From NCBI RefSeq assembly GCF_000745265.1, contig NZ_JQNN01000001.1, positions 806,001-870,000 on the forward strand: DNA of 64,000 bases. Reading direction: 5' to 3'. The DNA is from Massilia sp. 9096 (lineage in GTDB: Bacteria > Pseudomonadota > Gammaproteobacteria > Burkholderiales > Burkholderiaceae_D). Position numbers and translations under genes: made by a program. Each line of letters begins with the position of its first letter. Within the stretch, counting starts at the first letter, position 1. The notes under the pieces are model-generated. The model saw only the letters and a list, made by a program, of their open reading frames with translations. It was not told where the DNA came from and did not search any database. Below are positions 38,613 through 46,936 of the stretch, in pieces.

Positions 38613-39680
38613 AGCTGGCGCGCCGCCTTGCTCTACCTGCTGGCCTGGCTGATGCTGGGCCTGCTGCTGGCCGCCATGCTGGCGGTCGGCGGCGCGGCCT
38701 GGCCCGCCAGCCTGCTGTTCGCGTTGCCGCTGGTGCTGGTGTACGCCTTCGCCAGCGGCTATTCGGCGTATTACGTGTGCCGCGCCTATCCGCTCGGGCC
38801 CGGGCGCGCGCTGGCCGTGCTGCGCGGCGTCGGCTTGACGTCGCTGTGCGCGGCCGGCCTGTGGTGCGCGCTCGGCGCGGCCTGGAGCAGCTTGTGGCAG
38901 GCGCTGGCGCCGACGCTGTCCTTGCCCTTGAACCGGACGCTGGCGGCGTCGACGTTCGGCATCGGCGTGCTGCTGTACGGCCTGGCCGCGGCCGTGAGCT
39001 ATCTGCTGATCGAGTCCGCGCGGGTGCGCGAGCTCGAGACGCGCACGCTGCAGGTCAAGCTGATGGCGCAGGATGCCGAGCTGCGCATGCTGCGCACCCA
39101 GGTCGATCCGCACTTCCTGTTCAACAGCCTCAATTCGATCAGCGCGCTCACCACGATCGACCCTGCCGCCGCACGCGCGATGATCGTGCAACTGGCCGAT
39201 TTCTTCCGCCACAGCCTCGGGCTGCAGGCCGACCGCAAGGTGACGCTGGCGCAGGAGCTGCGCCTGGTGGCTGACTTCGTCGCGATCGAACAGGTGCGCT
39301 TCGGCGAGCGCCTGCGTGTCGGGTTCGATGCCGACGCCGGCGCGCAAGCCTGCCTGCTGCCGCCGATGCTGCTGCAGCCGCTGGTCGAGAACGCGGTCAA
39401 GCACGGCATCGGGCAGATGCTCGAGCCGGGCATGATTCGTGTTCATGCCGCACGCGCCGGCACGCAGCTGCAAATCCGCGTCGAGAACGACGCCGATCCG
39501 GACGGCGTGCCGGCAAAGGGCGGCGGCATCGGCCTGGAAAACGTGCGCCAGCGCCTGGCGGCCACGTATGGGCACGAGGCCGGCCTGCGCTGGACCCGCA
39601 CGGCAGACGCTTTTTGCGTCGAGCTGACGCTGCCCGCTGAAATGCTCACCCCATCCACCGACACTGTGATCAAGGTTTGA
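38607..39680 (+). CDS. LytS/YehU-type sensor histidine kinase
   Basis: A 357-residue membrane kinase. Four N-terminal membrane helices (about 5-135) act as input; the His_kinase domain (PF06580-type) has the phospho-acceptor His169 in VDPHFLFNSLNS, and the ATPase part has LLQPLVENAVKHGI and GGGIGLENVRQRL. The kinase pairs with the LytTR regulator whose gene starts 5 bp later. Co-transcription with two LiaF-like genes suggests sensing of the cell envelope. Confidence 0.93.
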   Translation: MRSWRAALLYLLAWLMLGLLLAAMLAVGGAAWPASLLFALPLVLVYAFASGYSAYYVCRAYPLGPGRALAVLRGVGLTSLCAAGLWCALGAAWSSLWQALAPTLSLPLNRTLAASTFGIGVLLYGLAAAVSYLLIESARVRELETRTLQVKLMAQDAELRMLRTQVDPHFLFNSLNSISALTTIDPAAARAMIVQLADFFRHSLGLQADRKVTLAQELRLVADFVAIEQVRFGERLRVGFDADAGAQACLLPPMLLQPLVENAVKHGIGQMLEPGMIRVHAARAGTQLQIRVENDADPDGVPAKGGGIGLENVRQRLAATYGHEAGLRWTRTADAFCVELTLPAEMLTPSTDTVIKV

Positions 39681-39685
39681 ACAGT

Positions 39686-40438
39686 ATGCGCGCGATTATC
39701 GTGGACGACGAACACCTGGCGCGCGCGGTGCTGCGCGAACACCTCGAGCAGCATCCCGACGTCGAAATCGTCGGCGAATGCGCCAACGGTTTCGAGGCGG
39801 TCAAGGCGATCGCCGAGCTGCAGCCCGACCTGGTCTTCCTCGACATCCAGATGCCCAAGCTCGATGGCTTCGAGGTCGTCGAGCTGGCAGGCGCGGGGCC
39901 GCACTACCTGTTCGTGACGGCGTTCGACCAGTTCGCGCTGCGCGCCTTCGAGGTGCATGCGCTCGACTACCTGCTCAAGCCGTTTTCCGGCGAACGCCTG
40001 GCGCTGGCGCTCGCGCACGCGCGGGCGCGCCCGGCCGCGCCCGCGTCCATGCAGGCGAGAGCGGCGCACGCCATCCAGGACGTGGCGATCGAAGCGCGCC
40101 GGCGCCAGCTGCCGCTCGAGCGCATCCTGATCCGCGATGGCGTGCGGGTGCAGGTGGTGCCGGTGGCCAGCGTGGACGTGATCGAGGCCGAAGACGACTA
40201 CGTCGCGATCCAGGCCGGCGGCAAACGCTGGCTCAAGAGCCAGCGCCTGGCCGAACTCGAAGCCCAGCTCGATCCGCAGGCCTTCCTGCGCGTGCACCGT
40301 TCCTTCATCGTCAACCTGGCAGCGGTCGCGCGCATCGAGCCGGCCGGCCGCGACGGGCATTGCGCGGTGCTGCGCGACGGTACCCGGGTGCCGATCAGCC
40401 GCAGCGGCTACCAGCGGGTGCGCGAGCGGATCGGATAA
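39686..40438 (+). CDS. LytTR-family response regulator
   Basis: A 250-residue regulator with a receiver domain (about 1-118; phospho-acceptor Asp53 in LVFLDIQMPK, Lys in YLLKPFS) and a C-terminal LytTR DNA-binding domain (about 145-248; VIEAEDDYVAIQ and FLRVHRSFIVNLAAV). The ATG at 39686, with AAGG upstream, is preferred to a TTG at 39677 that overlaps the kinase stop. LytTR proteins bind imperfect direct repeats; no obvious pair lies before the operon. Confidence 0.94.
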   Translation: MRAIIVDDEHLARAVLREHLEQHPDVEIVGECANGFEAVKAIAELQPDLVFLDIQMPKLDGFEVVELAGAGPHYLFVTAFDQFALRAFEVHALDYLLKPFSGERLALALAHARARPAAPASMQARAAHAIQDVAIEARRRQLPLERILIRDGVRVQVVPVASVDVIEAEDDYVAIQAGGKRWLKSQRLAELEAQLDPQAFLRVHRSFIVNLAAVARIEPAGRDGHCAVLRDGTRVPISRSGYQRVRERIG

Positions 40439-40472
40439 GCCTGCTCAAACAAGCGTCCTTAAACCAGCCTGC

Positions 40473-42752
40473 TTACGCCACCTCGACGTGCCACCAGCTC
40501 GGCAGCAGTTCGAGCACTTCGGGCCGCGCGAAGCGGTCGTCGATCAGCCACACGGTGCCCCGGTCCTGCTCGGTGCGGATCACGCGCCCGGCCGCTTGCA
40601 CGACCTTCTGCATCCCCGGGTAGAGATAGGTGTAGTCGTAGCCGGCGCCGAACTTCGCCTGCATGCGCTGGCGCAGCTGCTCGTTGACCGGGTTCACCTG
40701 CGGCAGCCCGAGCGTGGCGACGAAGGCGCCGATCAGGCGCTCGCCCGGTAGGTCGACGCCCTCGCCGAAGGAGCCGCCCAGCACGGCAAAGCCGATCCCG
40801 CGCCCGCCCGGCGCGAAACGCTCCAGAAAGGCCGCGCGTTCCGGCTCGCTCATGCGGCGCGACTGGCGCCAGGTCGGCACGTCCGGGTGGCTTTTTTCGA
40901 AGGCGTTGGCGGCCTGCTCGAGGTAATCGAAGCTGCTGAAGAACGCCAGGTAGTTGCCCGGCGCCTCGTGGTACTGGCGCGCCATCAGTTCGGCGATCGG
41001 CTCGAGCGAGGCCTTGCGGTGCTGATAGCGGGTCGAGATCGCGCGCGCCACGCCGACCTTCAGCTGGCTGGCGACGAACGGCGATTCGACGTCGATCCAG
41101 GCCGTGTCCGCCGGCATGCCGAGCAGGTCGGCGAAATAATTCCAGGGGCTGAGCGTGGCCGAGAACAGCGTGGTGGAGTGGGCGAAGCCGAAGCGCGGAC
41201 CAAGGAAGGGCGCGGGCACCACGTTGCGGATACAGAGGACGGTGTCGCGCTCGTCGCTGCGCGTGAGGTCGAACAGCGAGTGTTCGCCGAACGATTCGGC
41301 CAGGCGCTGGAAGGCCAGCGCTTCGAAATAGAAGTCCTGCAGCGCCGGCTCGAGCGGCACTGCGAACTCGGCCAAGTGCTCGGTGATGGCGCTGCACGCT
41401 TCCTGCAGCGCGTTGACGAATTTGCCCGGCAGCTCGTCGATGACCTGGTAGGGCAGCGGCGCCGATTTGCTGACGTCCGTCCAGGCGCGCTTGACCTTGT
41501 CGAGCGGCTTGTGCAGGCTCGGGGCGGCGCTCGAGCGGGCGGCGCGCAGCAGGGCGCGATCCAGCGTCGCCGTGTACATGCCGCGGGCGCGCGAGACCAG
41601 ATTGTGCGCCTCGTCGGCCAGCACGCTGACGCGCCAGCCGTTGGTCAAGGCCAGCGCGTACAGCATGGCGCTGCCGTCGAACCAGTAGTTATAGTCGCCG
41701 ACCACGACGTCGCTCCAGCGCGTCATCTCGCTGCCCAGGTAGTAGGGACAGACTCCGTGCGCCAGGCCGATCTCGCGCAGGGCCTCGCGGTCGAGCAGCG
41801 GTGCCTCCAATGCGGCGGCGCGCGCTGCCGGCAGACGGTCGTAGAAGCCGCGCGCCAGCGGGCAGGCGTCGCCCTGGCAAGCCTTGTCCGGATGCTCGCA
41901 AGCCTTGTCGCGCGCGCTCAGCTCCAGCACGCGCAGGGGCAGCGTGCCGCCTTTCAGGGTCTCGGCGGCGTCCAGCGCCAACCGGCGGCCCGGCGTCTTC
42001 GCAGCCAGGAAGAACAGCTTGTCGATGCCGTGCTGGGGCGCGGCTTTGAGCAGCGGGAACAGGGTGCCGACGGTCTTGCCGATGCCGGTCGGGGCCTGGG
42101 CCAGCAGGCAGCGGCCGCTGGCGTTGGCGCGGAACACGGCTTCGGCCAGCTGGCGTTGGCCGGGACGAAAGTCGGCGTGCGGGAAGCGCAGGGCGTTGAG
42201 CGCCGCGTCGCGCGCGGCGCGGTGGCGCATTTCCTGCTCGGCCCAGGCCAGGAAGCGCGTGCAATGGTCTTCGAAGATGACGGCCAGCTCGGCGCGCGTG
42301 CGGCTCTCGCGCAGCACGGTCTCCTTCTGGCTGCCGATGTCGAAGTAGACCAGCGCCAGGTTGACGCTGTCCATGTTCAGCGACGCGCACATCAGGTGGC
42401 CATACACACGCAGCTGGGCCCAGTGCAGGTGGCGGTGGTTTTCCGGAATGCTGGTGAATTGGCCGCGGAAGGTCTTGACCTCCTCGATCAGGTTCTGGTC
42501 GGGGTCGTAGCCGTCCGCGCGCCCGCGCACGTGCAGCGGGCCCCAGTCGCCTTCGAGCGTGATTTCGGATTTGTAGTTGTCGCTGCCGCCGGACAGCCGG
42601 CGCGCGGCGACCACCGCGTGGCCGGCGATGCCTTCCTGCGCGGTCGGCGAGGGCGTAAAGCGCAGGTCGAGGTCGCCCTGCTTGGCGGTGAACTCGCACA
42701 GCGCTCGCACCGCCACCGTGTACCGGGTGGCGCTGTTGCCGGCCTCGCTCAT
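40473..42752 (-). CDS. Nuclease-helicase: RecB/Cas4-type nuclease fused to a DinG/XPD-type FeS helicase
   Basis: The 759-residue protein has two parts. Residues about 30-175 look like a PD-(D/E)XK nuclease of the RecB/Cas4 type: HVRGRADGYD (Asp80), LIEEVKTFRG (Glu91-Val-Lys93) and the AQLRVYGHL (Gln113, Tyr117) motif. From about 195 follows a superfamily 2 FeS helicase: Walker A APTGIGKT (220-227), four cysteines (285, 292, 297, 335) suited to a 4Fe-4S cluster, DEAH (380-383), and QAAGRVIRTEQDRG as motif VI. The start ATG at 42752 overlaps the upstream FAN1-like gene by 4 bp. A longer frame upstream lies inside that gene and is rejected. Confidence 0.88.
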   Translation of the reverse strand: MSEAGNSATRYTVAVRALCEFTAKQGDLDLRFTPSPTAQEGIAGHAVVAARRLSGGSDNYKSEITLEGDWGPLHVRGRADGYDPDQNLIEEVKTFRGQFTSIPENHRHLHWAQLRVYGHLMCASLNMDSVNLALVYFDIGSQKETVLRESRTRAELAVIFEDHCTRFLAWAEQEMRHRAARDAALNALRFPHADFRPGQRQLAEAVFRANASGRCLLAQAPTGIGKTVGTLFPLLKAAPQHGIDKLFFLAAKTPGRRLALDAAETLKGGTLPLRVLELSARDKACEHPDKACQGDACPLARGFYDRLPAARAAALEAPLLDREALREIGLAHGVCPYYLGSEMTRWSDVVVGDYNYWFDGSAMLYALALTNGWRVSVLADEAHNLVSRARGMYTATLDRALLRAARSSAAPSLHKPLDKVKRAWTDVSKSAPLPYQVIDELPGKFVNALQEACSAITEHLAEFAVPLEPALQDFYFEALAFQRLAESFGEHSLFDLTRSDERDTVLCIRNVVPAPFLGPRFGFAHSTTLFSATLSPWNYFADLLGMPADTAWIDVESPFVASQLKVGVARAISTRYQHRKASLEPIAELMARQYHEAPGNYLAFFSSFDYLEQAANAFEKSHPDVPTWRQSRRMSEPERAAFLERFAPGGRGIGFAVLGGSFGEGVDLPGERLIGAFVATLGLPQVNPVNEQLRQRMQAKFGAGYDYTYLYPGMQKVVQAAGRVIRTEQDRGTVWLIDDRFARPEVLELLPSWWHVEVA

Positions 42753-44437
42753 GCCGCCGCCTGCTCCCATTGCAGGTAGCAGACCGAGATCGGCATGCCG
42801 TGCGCGCCGCAGTACTCGATCCAGCGCAGCTGGTTGTCCTGCAGGCGGTCGCCCGGGCCCTTCACTTCGATCATGTTGTAGCGTTTTTCCCCGGGCCAGA
42901 ACTGGATCAGGTCGGGAAAGCCGGTGCGGTTGTCCTTCACGTCCGCGAGGATGCGCTGGCACCAGAGCTTGAGGTGCGCCGCCGGGATGCAGTCCAGCGC
43001 CAGTTCGATGATGGCCCGATCCAGCCATTCCCAGGACACGAAGGCCGAGGCCAATCCGATCTTCTGTTCGTGGATGGCGAGCGTGGCCTCGCGGTAGCTG
43101 CCGTCGTCCAGGCGCGCCAGGCAGGCGTCGAACTCCGCCTTGCGGCGGCTGTGGAAATCGGCGCTGTACAAGTCCGCCGGGCCGCGGTGGAAGGGGTGGA
43201 AAAAGGCGCCGGGGATCGCCGCGAAGATCGCCGGCCAGCACAGCAGGCCGAACAGGGTATTGGCCAGCGTGTTCTCGACGTAGAACACCGGAGCCGCGTC
43301 CTGCCACAGGTGACCGAGCACGACGCCTTCGACGCGCCAGTCGTTCGTGGCCGGCAGCGGCAGGCACAGGTCGAGGCGCTCGACCGGGGCGGCGCGCCTG
43401 GCGGCGATGCGCGCGTGCCCGAGCTTCTTGGCCAGGCGCGGGCCGATGCGCAGCAGATGCTGGCGTTCGGCTTCGCTTTCCGGCGCGGCATCGGCCAGCT
43501 CGAACAGCGCGTAGGCCTCGTCGATGCGCTCGGCCTTCTCCAGCACGCGCATCGCGCGCCCGCGTGCGCCCGGGTAGCGGCATTCGGCGTAGACCGCGTG
43601 CGCGTGTTCCCAGTCCTTTTGTTTTTCCAGCTGCTGGCCGAGCTGGAACAGCAGCTTCTCGCGCCGGCTGTCCAGCCAGGTGTTCTCGAACGCGTGGCGC
43701 GGCAGGTCGGCCAGGATGTCGAGCGCGGGTTCCTCGGCGTAGAAGCGCTCCTTGCAGGCGTGCAGGCGCAGGTAGTGGTCGATGTCGTCGCGGTTGCGAA
43801 AGCCGCGCGAGCTTGGTGAGAACTCGACCTGCTCGTAGCGGAACACGCCCAGGTCGGACAGCACGAACTCGGTCCAGTCCTGGCTCAGGTTGCCGAAGAA
43901 GAGCAGGCGCAGGCGGTCGCACAAGGGCTGCACCAGCAGGCGCCAGACGCTGTCCGGGCAGTCCGGATGCCAGTGCGAGAACGGCTTGGCGGCGCCAGCG
44001 CCCTCTTCATTGTCGTGGTCGGCGCCGGCGCAATGGATGGCGCGCAGGTGCTCGAGCTGATCGGCCTTGCGCGCATGCCTGATCGGCGCGGGCAGGGCGA
44101 ACGCGGTGGCAATCTCGGGCTTGAGCAGCAGGTCGAACAGTTCGTCGAGCGAGACCGCCGGGTCGGCGGCGATCCAGCCAGTCGGCAGCAGGCTGGCTGC
44201 GGCCTCGAGCGGGCAGCCGATTTCTGCGTAATTGAGTTTGCTGGCGCGAAACAGCGTCCCCTTGCGCATCACCATGCGCACGAACAGCGCACGCGCAGGT
44301 TGCGGCAGGGTGGGGAAGGCGGCGACGAAGGCGTGTTCTTCATCGTCGAGGAGGTCCGCGTAGCGCTGGGCGATCCAATTCAGCACACGCTGGAAGTTGT
44401 CCAGGTAGTAAAACTCGTTCTCTAAAACCTTGATCAT
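42749..44437 (-). CDS. FAN1-type VRR-NUC nuclease
   Basis: A 562-residue homologue of FAN1, a structure-specific nuclease for interstrand cross-link repair. The C-terminal VRR-NUC domain (about 450-562) has TGFPDLI (Asp509), MIEVKGPGDRLQDNQ (Glu524, Lys526, Gln536), the PD-(D/E)XK active site. The preceding part holds SAP-like and helical repeat regions as in bacterial FAN1. It overlaps the nuclease-helicase by 4 bp, so the two are co-translated. The long upstream frame in the other register is a shadow. Confidence 0.9.
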   Translation of the reverse strand: MIKVLENEFYYLDNFQRVLNWIAQRYADLLDDEEHAFVAAFPTLPQPARALFVRMVMRKGTLFRASKLNYAEIGCPLEAAASLLPTGWIAADPAVSLDELFDLLLKPEIATAFALPAPIRHARKADQLEHLRAIHCAGADHDNEEGAGAAKPFSHWHPDCPDSVWRLLVQPLCDRLRLLFFGNLSQDWTEFVLSDLGVFRYEQVEFSPSSRGFRNRDDIDHYLRLHACKERFYAEEPALDILADLPRHAFENTWLDSRREKLLFQLGQQLEKQKDWEHAHAVYAECRYPGARGRAMRVLEKAERIDEAYALFELADAAPESEAERQHLLRIGPRLAKKLGHARIAARRAAPVERLDLCLPLPATNDWRVEGVVLGHLWQDAAPVFYVENTLANTLFGLLCWPAIFAAIPGAFFHPFHRGPADLYSADFHSRRKAEFDACLARLDDGSYREATLAIHEQKIGLASAFVSWEWLDRAIIELALDCIPAAHLKLWCQRILADVKDNRTGFPDLIQFWPGEKRYNMIEVKGPGDRLQDNQLRWIEYCGAHGMPISVCYLQWEQAAA

Positions 44438-44537
44438 CGCGCTGGCTGACTGTGCTTTTGTACAGTATAGCGGCGCGACTCGGGTTTACCCAGTGGTTTA
44501 CCGCTTTTTCGATGCAGCCCGTGGCTTTTGCGGCGCA

Positions 44538-45269
44538 TCAGGGCCGCATTGGTGTGTGCGGGGCGCAGGGTTGGTCGCCGCAACCGGCATCGGGAGCGCC
44601 GTCGCGCCCGTTGGCAGCATGCTGCATGATGGCCGAGATCAAGGCGACGTCGGTGTCCACGGCAGCGGGATCGGCTGTGGTCCGGCTCGCGCCGGCACGT
44701 CGTTTCGCGGCCGGATGCGCTGCGCCGTGCACGGCAGCGACGCCGGTCCGGCCCGGCTCGCGCAGCAGCGCCGCGCGAGTCGTGGGCGCGTGTTGTGGCG
44801 CTGGCGCGCTGTGCGGCGCGGGATGTGATGCCGCATGTGGCGCGTCGGGCAGCGCCGCGGCTGCCAGGGCCGGTTCGGCATTGGGGCCGGACAGGGACGG
44901 CAGGTTGACGATGGTCGCGCCACCCGATGGTGCGTGCGGCGCGGCCGGCTGCGCCACCGCGGCGGCGGCGGGTGCGCTGCCCTGCGCCGGCATGCTGCCG
45001 GCCGCTGTCACGGGCGGCGCCGGCAGCGCCAGCGCGACCACCGGCTGTTGCACGGGCGCCGGATCGTGCGCCAGCCACGCCAGCGCACCCACCAGCGCAC
45101 AGCAGAGCAGCCCGCCCGCGCCGCACCACAGCAGCGTGCGCCGGGCTGGCGGACGCGCGCCCAGGCCGTCGAGCATCGCCAGGATGTTGACCTCGCCGGA
45201 CGAGCGGCGTGACGAGCTCATCAGGTTTGGACGTCTGGAGCCGGGTTGATCTTCGTCTGTAGGGCGCAC
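44538..45269 (-). CDS. Membrane-anchored Ala/Pro-rich protein of unknown function
   Basis: A GTG start at 45269, with a strong AGGAGGAG six bases upstream, opens a 243-residue frame. It has a 45-residue cytoplasmic N terminus, one membrane helix (about 45-66: TLLWCGAGGLLCCALVGALA) and a low-complexity Ala/Pro/Thr-rich periplasmic part with few motifs. The C terminus has CGDQPCAPHTP. I recognise no family. It diverges from the type VI remnant, and a dyad CCAATT-N7-AATTGG lies between them. Function unknown. Confidence 0.65.
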   Translation of the reverse strand: MRPTDEDQPGSRRPNLMSSSRRSSGEVNILAMLDGLGARPPARRTLLWCGAGGLLCCALVGALAWLAHDPAPVQQPVVALALPAPPVTAAGSMPAQGSAPAAAAVAQPAAPHAPSGGATIVNLPSLSGPNAEPALAAAALPDAPHAASHPAPHSAPAPQHAPTTRAALLREPGRTGVAAVHGAAHPAAKRRAGASRTTADPAAVDTDVALISAIMQHAANGRDGAPDAGCGDQPCAPHTPMRP

Positions 45270-45299
45270 GGTACTCCTCCTAATATTGGCAGGTTACTT

Positions 45300-45318
45300 C
45301 CAATTAGAAACAAATTGG
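45300..45318. promoter_or_regulatory. Dyad between divergent genes
   Basis: CCAATT (45300-45305) and AATTGG (45313-45318) flank seven bases in the short region between the membrane protein gene and the tssH fragment. Possible operator or promoter remnant. Confidence 0.3.
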
Positions 45319-45326
45319 AGAATCCG

Positions 45327-45875
45327 ATGCTGAGCTTCCAGGTGTTCGACAAGGGCGTGCTGGACGACGCCGAAGGGCGCCAGATCGATTTTCGCAACAC
45401 GATCATCATCCTGACCTCCAACATCGGTTCGAGCCAGATCATGCACGCCTGCCTGAACAAGACCCCTGGCGAGCGCCCGACCCCGGACGGCTTGGCCGAG
45501 ATCATCCGCCCGAGCTTGATGAAGCACTTCAAACCGGCCTTTCTCGGGCGCTTGACGGTGGTGCCGTTCTATCCGATCGACGATACGGTGCTGTCCGACA
45601 TCATTCGCCTCAAGCTCGAGCGCATCAAGCGGCGCGTGTTCGACAACCACCAGGCCGCGTTCGACTACGACGACGCGCTGGTGGCGGCGATCCTGGCGCG
45701 CTGCACCGAGGTCGACTCCGGTGCGCGCAACGTCGACACCATCCTCAACGGCACGCTGCTGCCCGAAATCGCCGATTCGGTGCTGGCGCGCATGGCCGAG
45801 GGCGGGGCGGTCAAGCGGGTCAAGGTCGGCGCGACCCGCGCCGGCAAGATCAAGTACGCGGTCGAGCCGGCTTGA
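45327..45875 (+). pseudogene. tssH: 3' fragment of tssH (clpV), type VI secretion ATPase
   Basis: The 182-codon frame matches only the C-terminal fifth of ClpV/TssH: it starts within FQVFDKGVLDDAEGR, followed by FRNTIIILTSNIGSSQIM (second AAA+ domain) and the C-terminal ARNVDTILNGTLLPEIADSVL. A complete TssH is about 880-900 residues with an N domain and two AAA+ domains. Homology begins abruptly near 45328, so upstream sequence was lost or replaced. It precedes tssA, as in intact Burkholderiales clusters. The Walker motifs are gone, so it cannot work as a disaggregase. Confidence 0.85.
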
Positions 45876-45900
45876 ACCTCGATCGACGAAGGAGACGAGC

Positions 45901-46929
45901 ATGCTGAACCTGGAAGCATTGCTGGCGCCGGTGAGTGCGCAGCAGCCCTGCGGCGAGGACCTCGCGTTCTCGAGCGAAGTCGACGCCATCGCGCGCGCGC
46001 GCCAGGCCGACGACCCGTCGATCGAGCAGGGCGCCTGGGTCACCGACCTGAAGGAAGCCGACTGGAAGTTCGTGGCGCGAAGCTGCGCCCAGCTGATCGA
46101 AAAGCGCAGCAAGGACCTCCAGCTGGCGGTGTGGCTGGCCGAAGCGAGCGTGCGTACCGGCGGCCTGCGCGCCTTCGGCGACAGCCTGGCCCTGATCGCG
46201 CTGCTGTGCGAGCGTTACTGGGATGGCTTGTATCCGCTGCCGGACGAAGATGGCGTCGAGCGCCGCATCGGCAACCTGGCCTGGGTGGCCTCGCGTATCG
46301 CGCCATGGCTGCGCGAGGTGGCGCTGACCGAAGGGCCGAAGGGCTACGCGCTGCGCGACTTCGACGTCGCGCGCATGCACGGCGGCGAGCAGCTGGCCAA
46401 GCTGGAAGCGGCGCGCGCGGCCGGTTCGGCTGCGTTCTGGGAAGGGATGCTGCGCGACGCCGAGTTCTGCGCCGGCGCGATCGAACAGCTGGAAAAGAGC
46501 GTCGACGCGCGCCTGGGCGCGGATGGGCCGAGCTTCAGCGCCGCCAGGTCGGGCCTGGAGAGCGTGCTGCTGTTCATCAAGCCGGAGATCAAGCAGGCCT
46601 CCGGCGCCGGATCGGGAGCTGCACCTGTGGCCAAACCCGCCATGGACGGCGTGCTGGCTGGCGGTCAGGTTGCAGTCGTGCCGGGCTCGGCTGCAGGTGC
46701 GATCGCGATGCACGGCCAGGCACTGGACCGGGTCCAGGCGCTGGCCCAGCTGCGCGCGGTGGCGGCGTTCTTTCGCCGCACCGAGCCGCACAGTCCGGTT
46801 GCCTACCTGGCCGACAAGGCCGCCGCCTGGGGCGAGCAGCCACTGCACGTGTGGTTGCGCGCGGTGATCAAGGACGACGCCTCGTACGCCCACATCGAGG
46901 AGATGCTGGGCGTGGCGCCGAAGTCCTGA
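45901..46929 (+). CDS. tssA: Type VI secretion system protein TssA
   Basis: A 342-residue TssA (ImpA family), a baseplate/sheath-priming component of type VI secretion. The ATG at 45901 has GGAGACGAG upstream, and the product starts LNLEALLAPVSAQQPCGEDL, the conserved ImpA_N beginning (about 1-130, WLAEASVRTGGLRAF). The C-terminal part has AVAAFFRRTEPHSPVAYL. The frame is intact, but the rest of the locus (tssB-G, J-M, hcp, vgrG) is absent here, so it may be an orphan. It is 25 bp after the tssH remnant. Confidence 0.9.
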   Translation: MLNLEALLAPVSAQQPCGEDLAFSSEVDAIARARQADDPSIEQGAWVTDLKEADWKFVARSCAQLIEKRSKDLQLAVWLAEASVRTGGLRAFGDSLALIALLCERYWDGLYPLPDEDGVERRIGNLAWVASRIAPWLREVALTEGPKGYALRDFDVARMHGGEQLAKLEAARAAGSAAFWEGMLRDAEFCAGAIEQLEKSVDARLGADGPSFSAARSGLESVLLFIKPEIKQASGAGSGAAPVAKPAMDGVLAGGQVAVVPGSAAGAIAMHGQALDRVQALAQLRAVAAFFRRTEPHSPVAYLADKAAAWGEQPLHVWLRAVIKDDASYAHIEEMLGVAPKS

Positions 46930-46936
46930 CCCCGGT

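Noticed and set aside
42753..43922. N-terminal extension of the nuclease-helicase to over 1100 residues
   Set aside because: The extension reads the FAN1-like gene in a wrong frame; the ATG at 42752 with 4-bp overlap gives a clean start.
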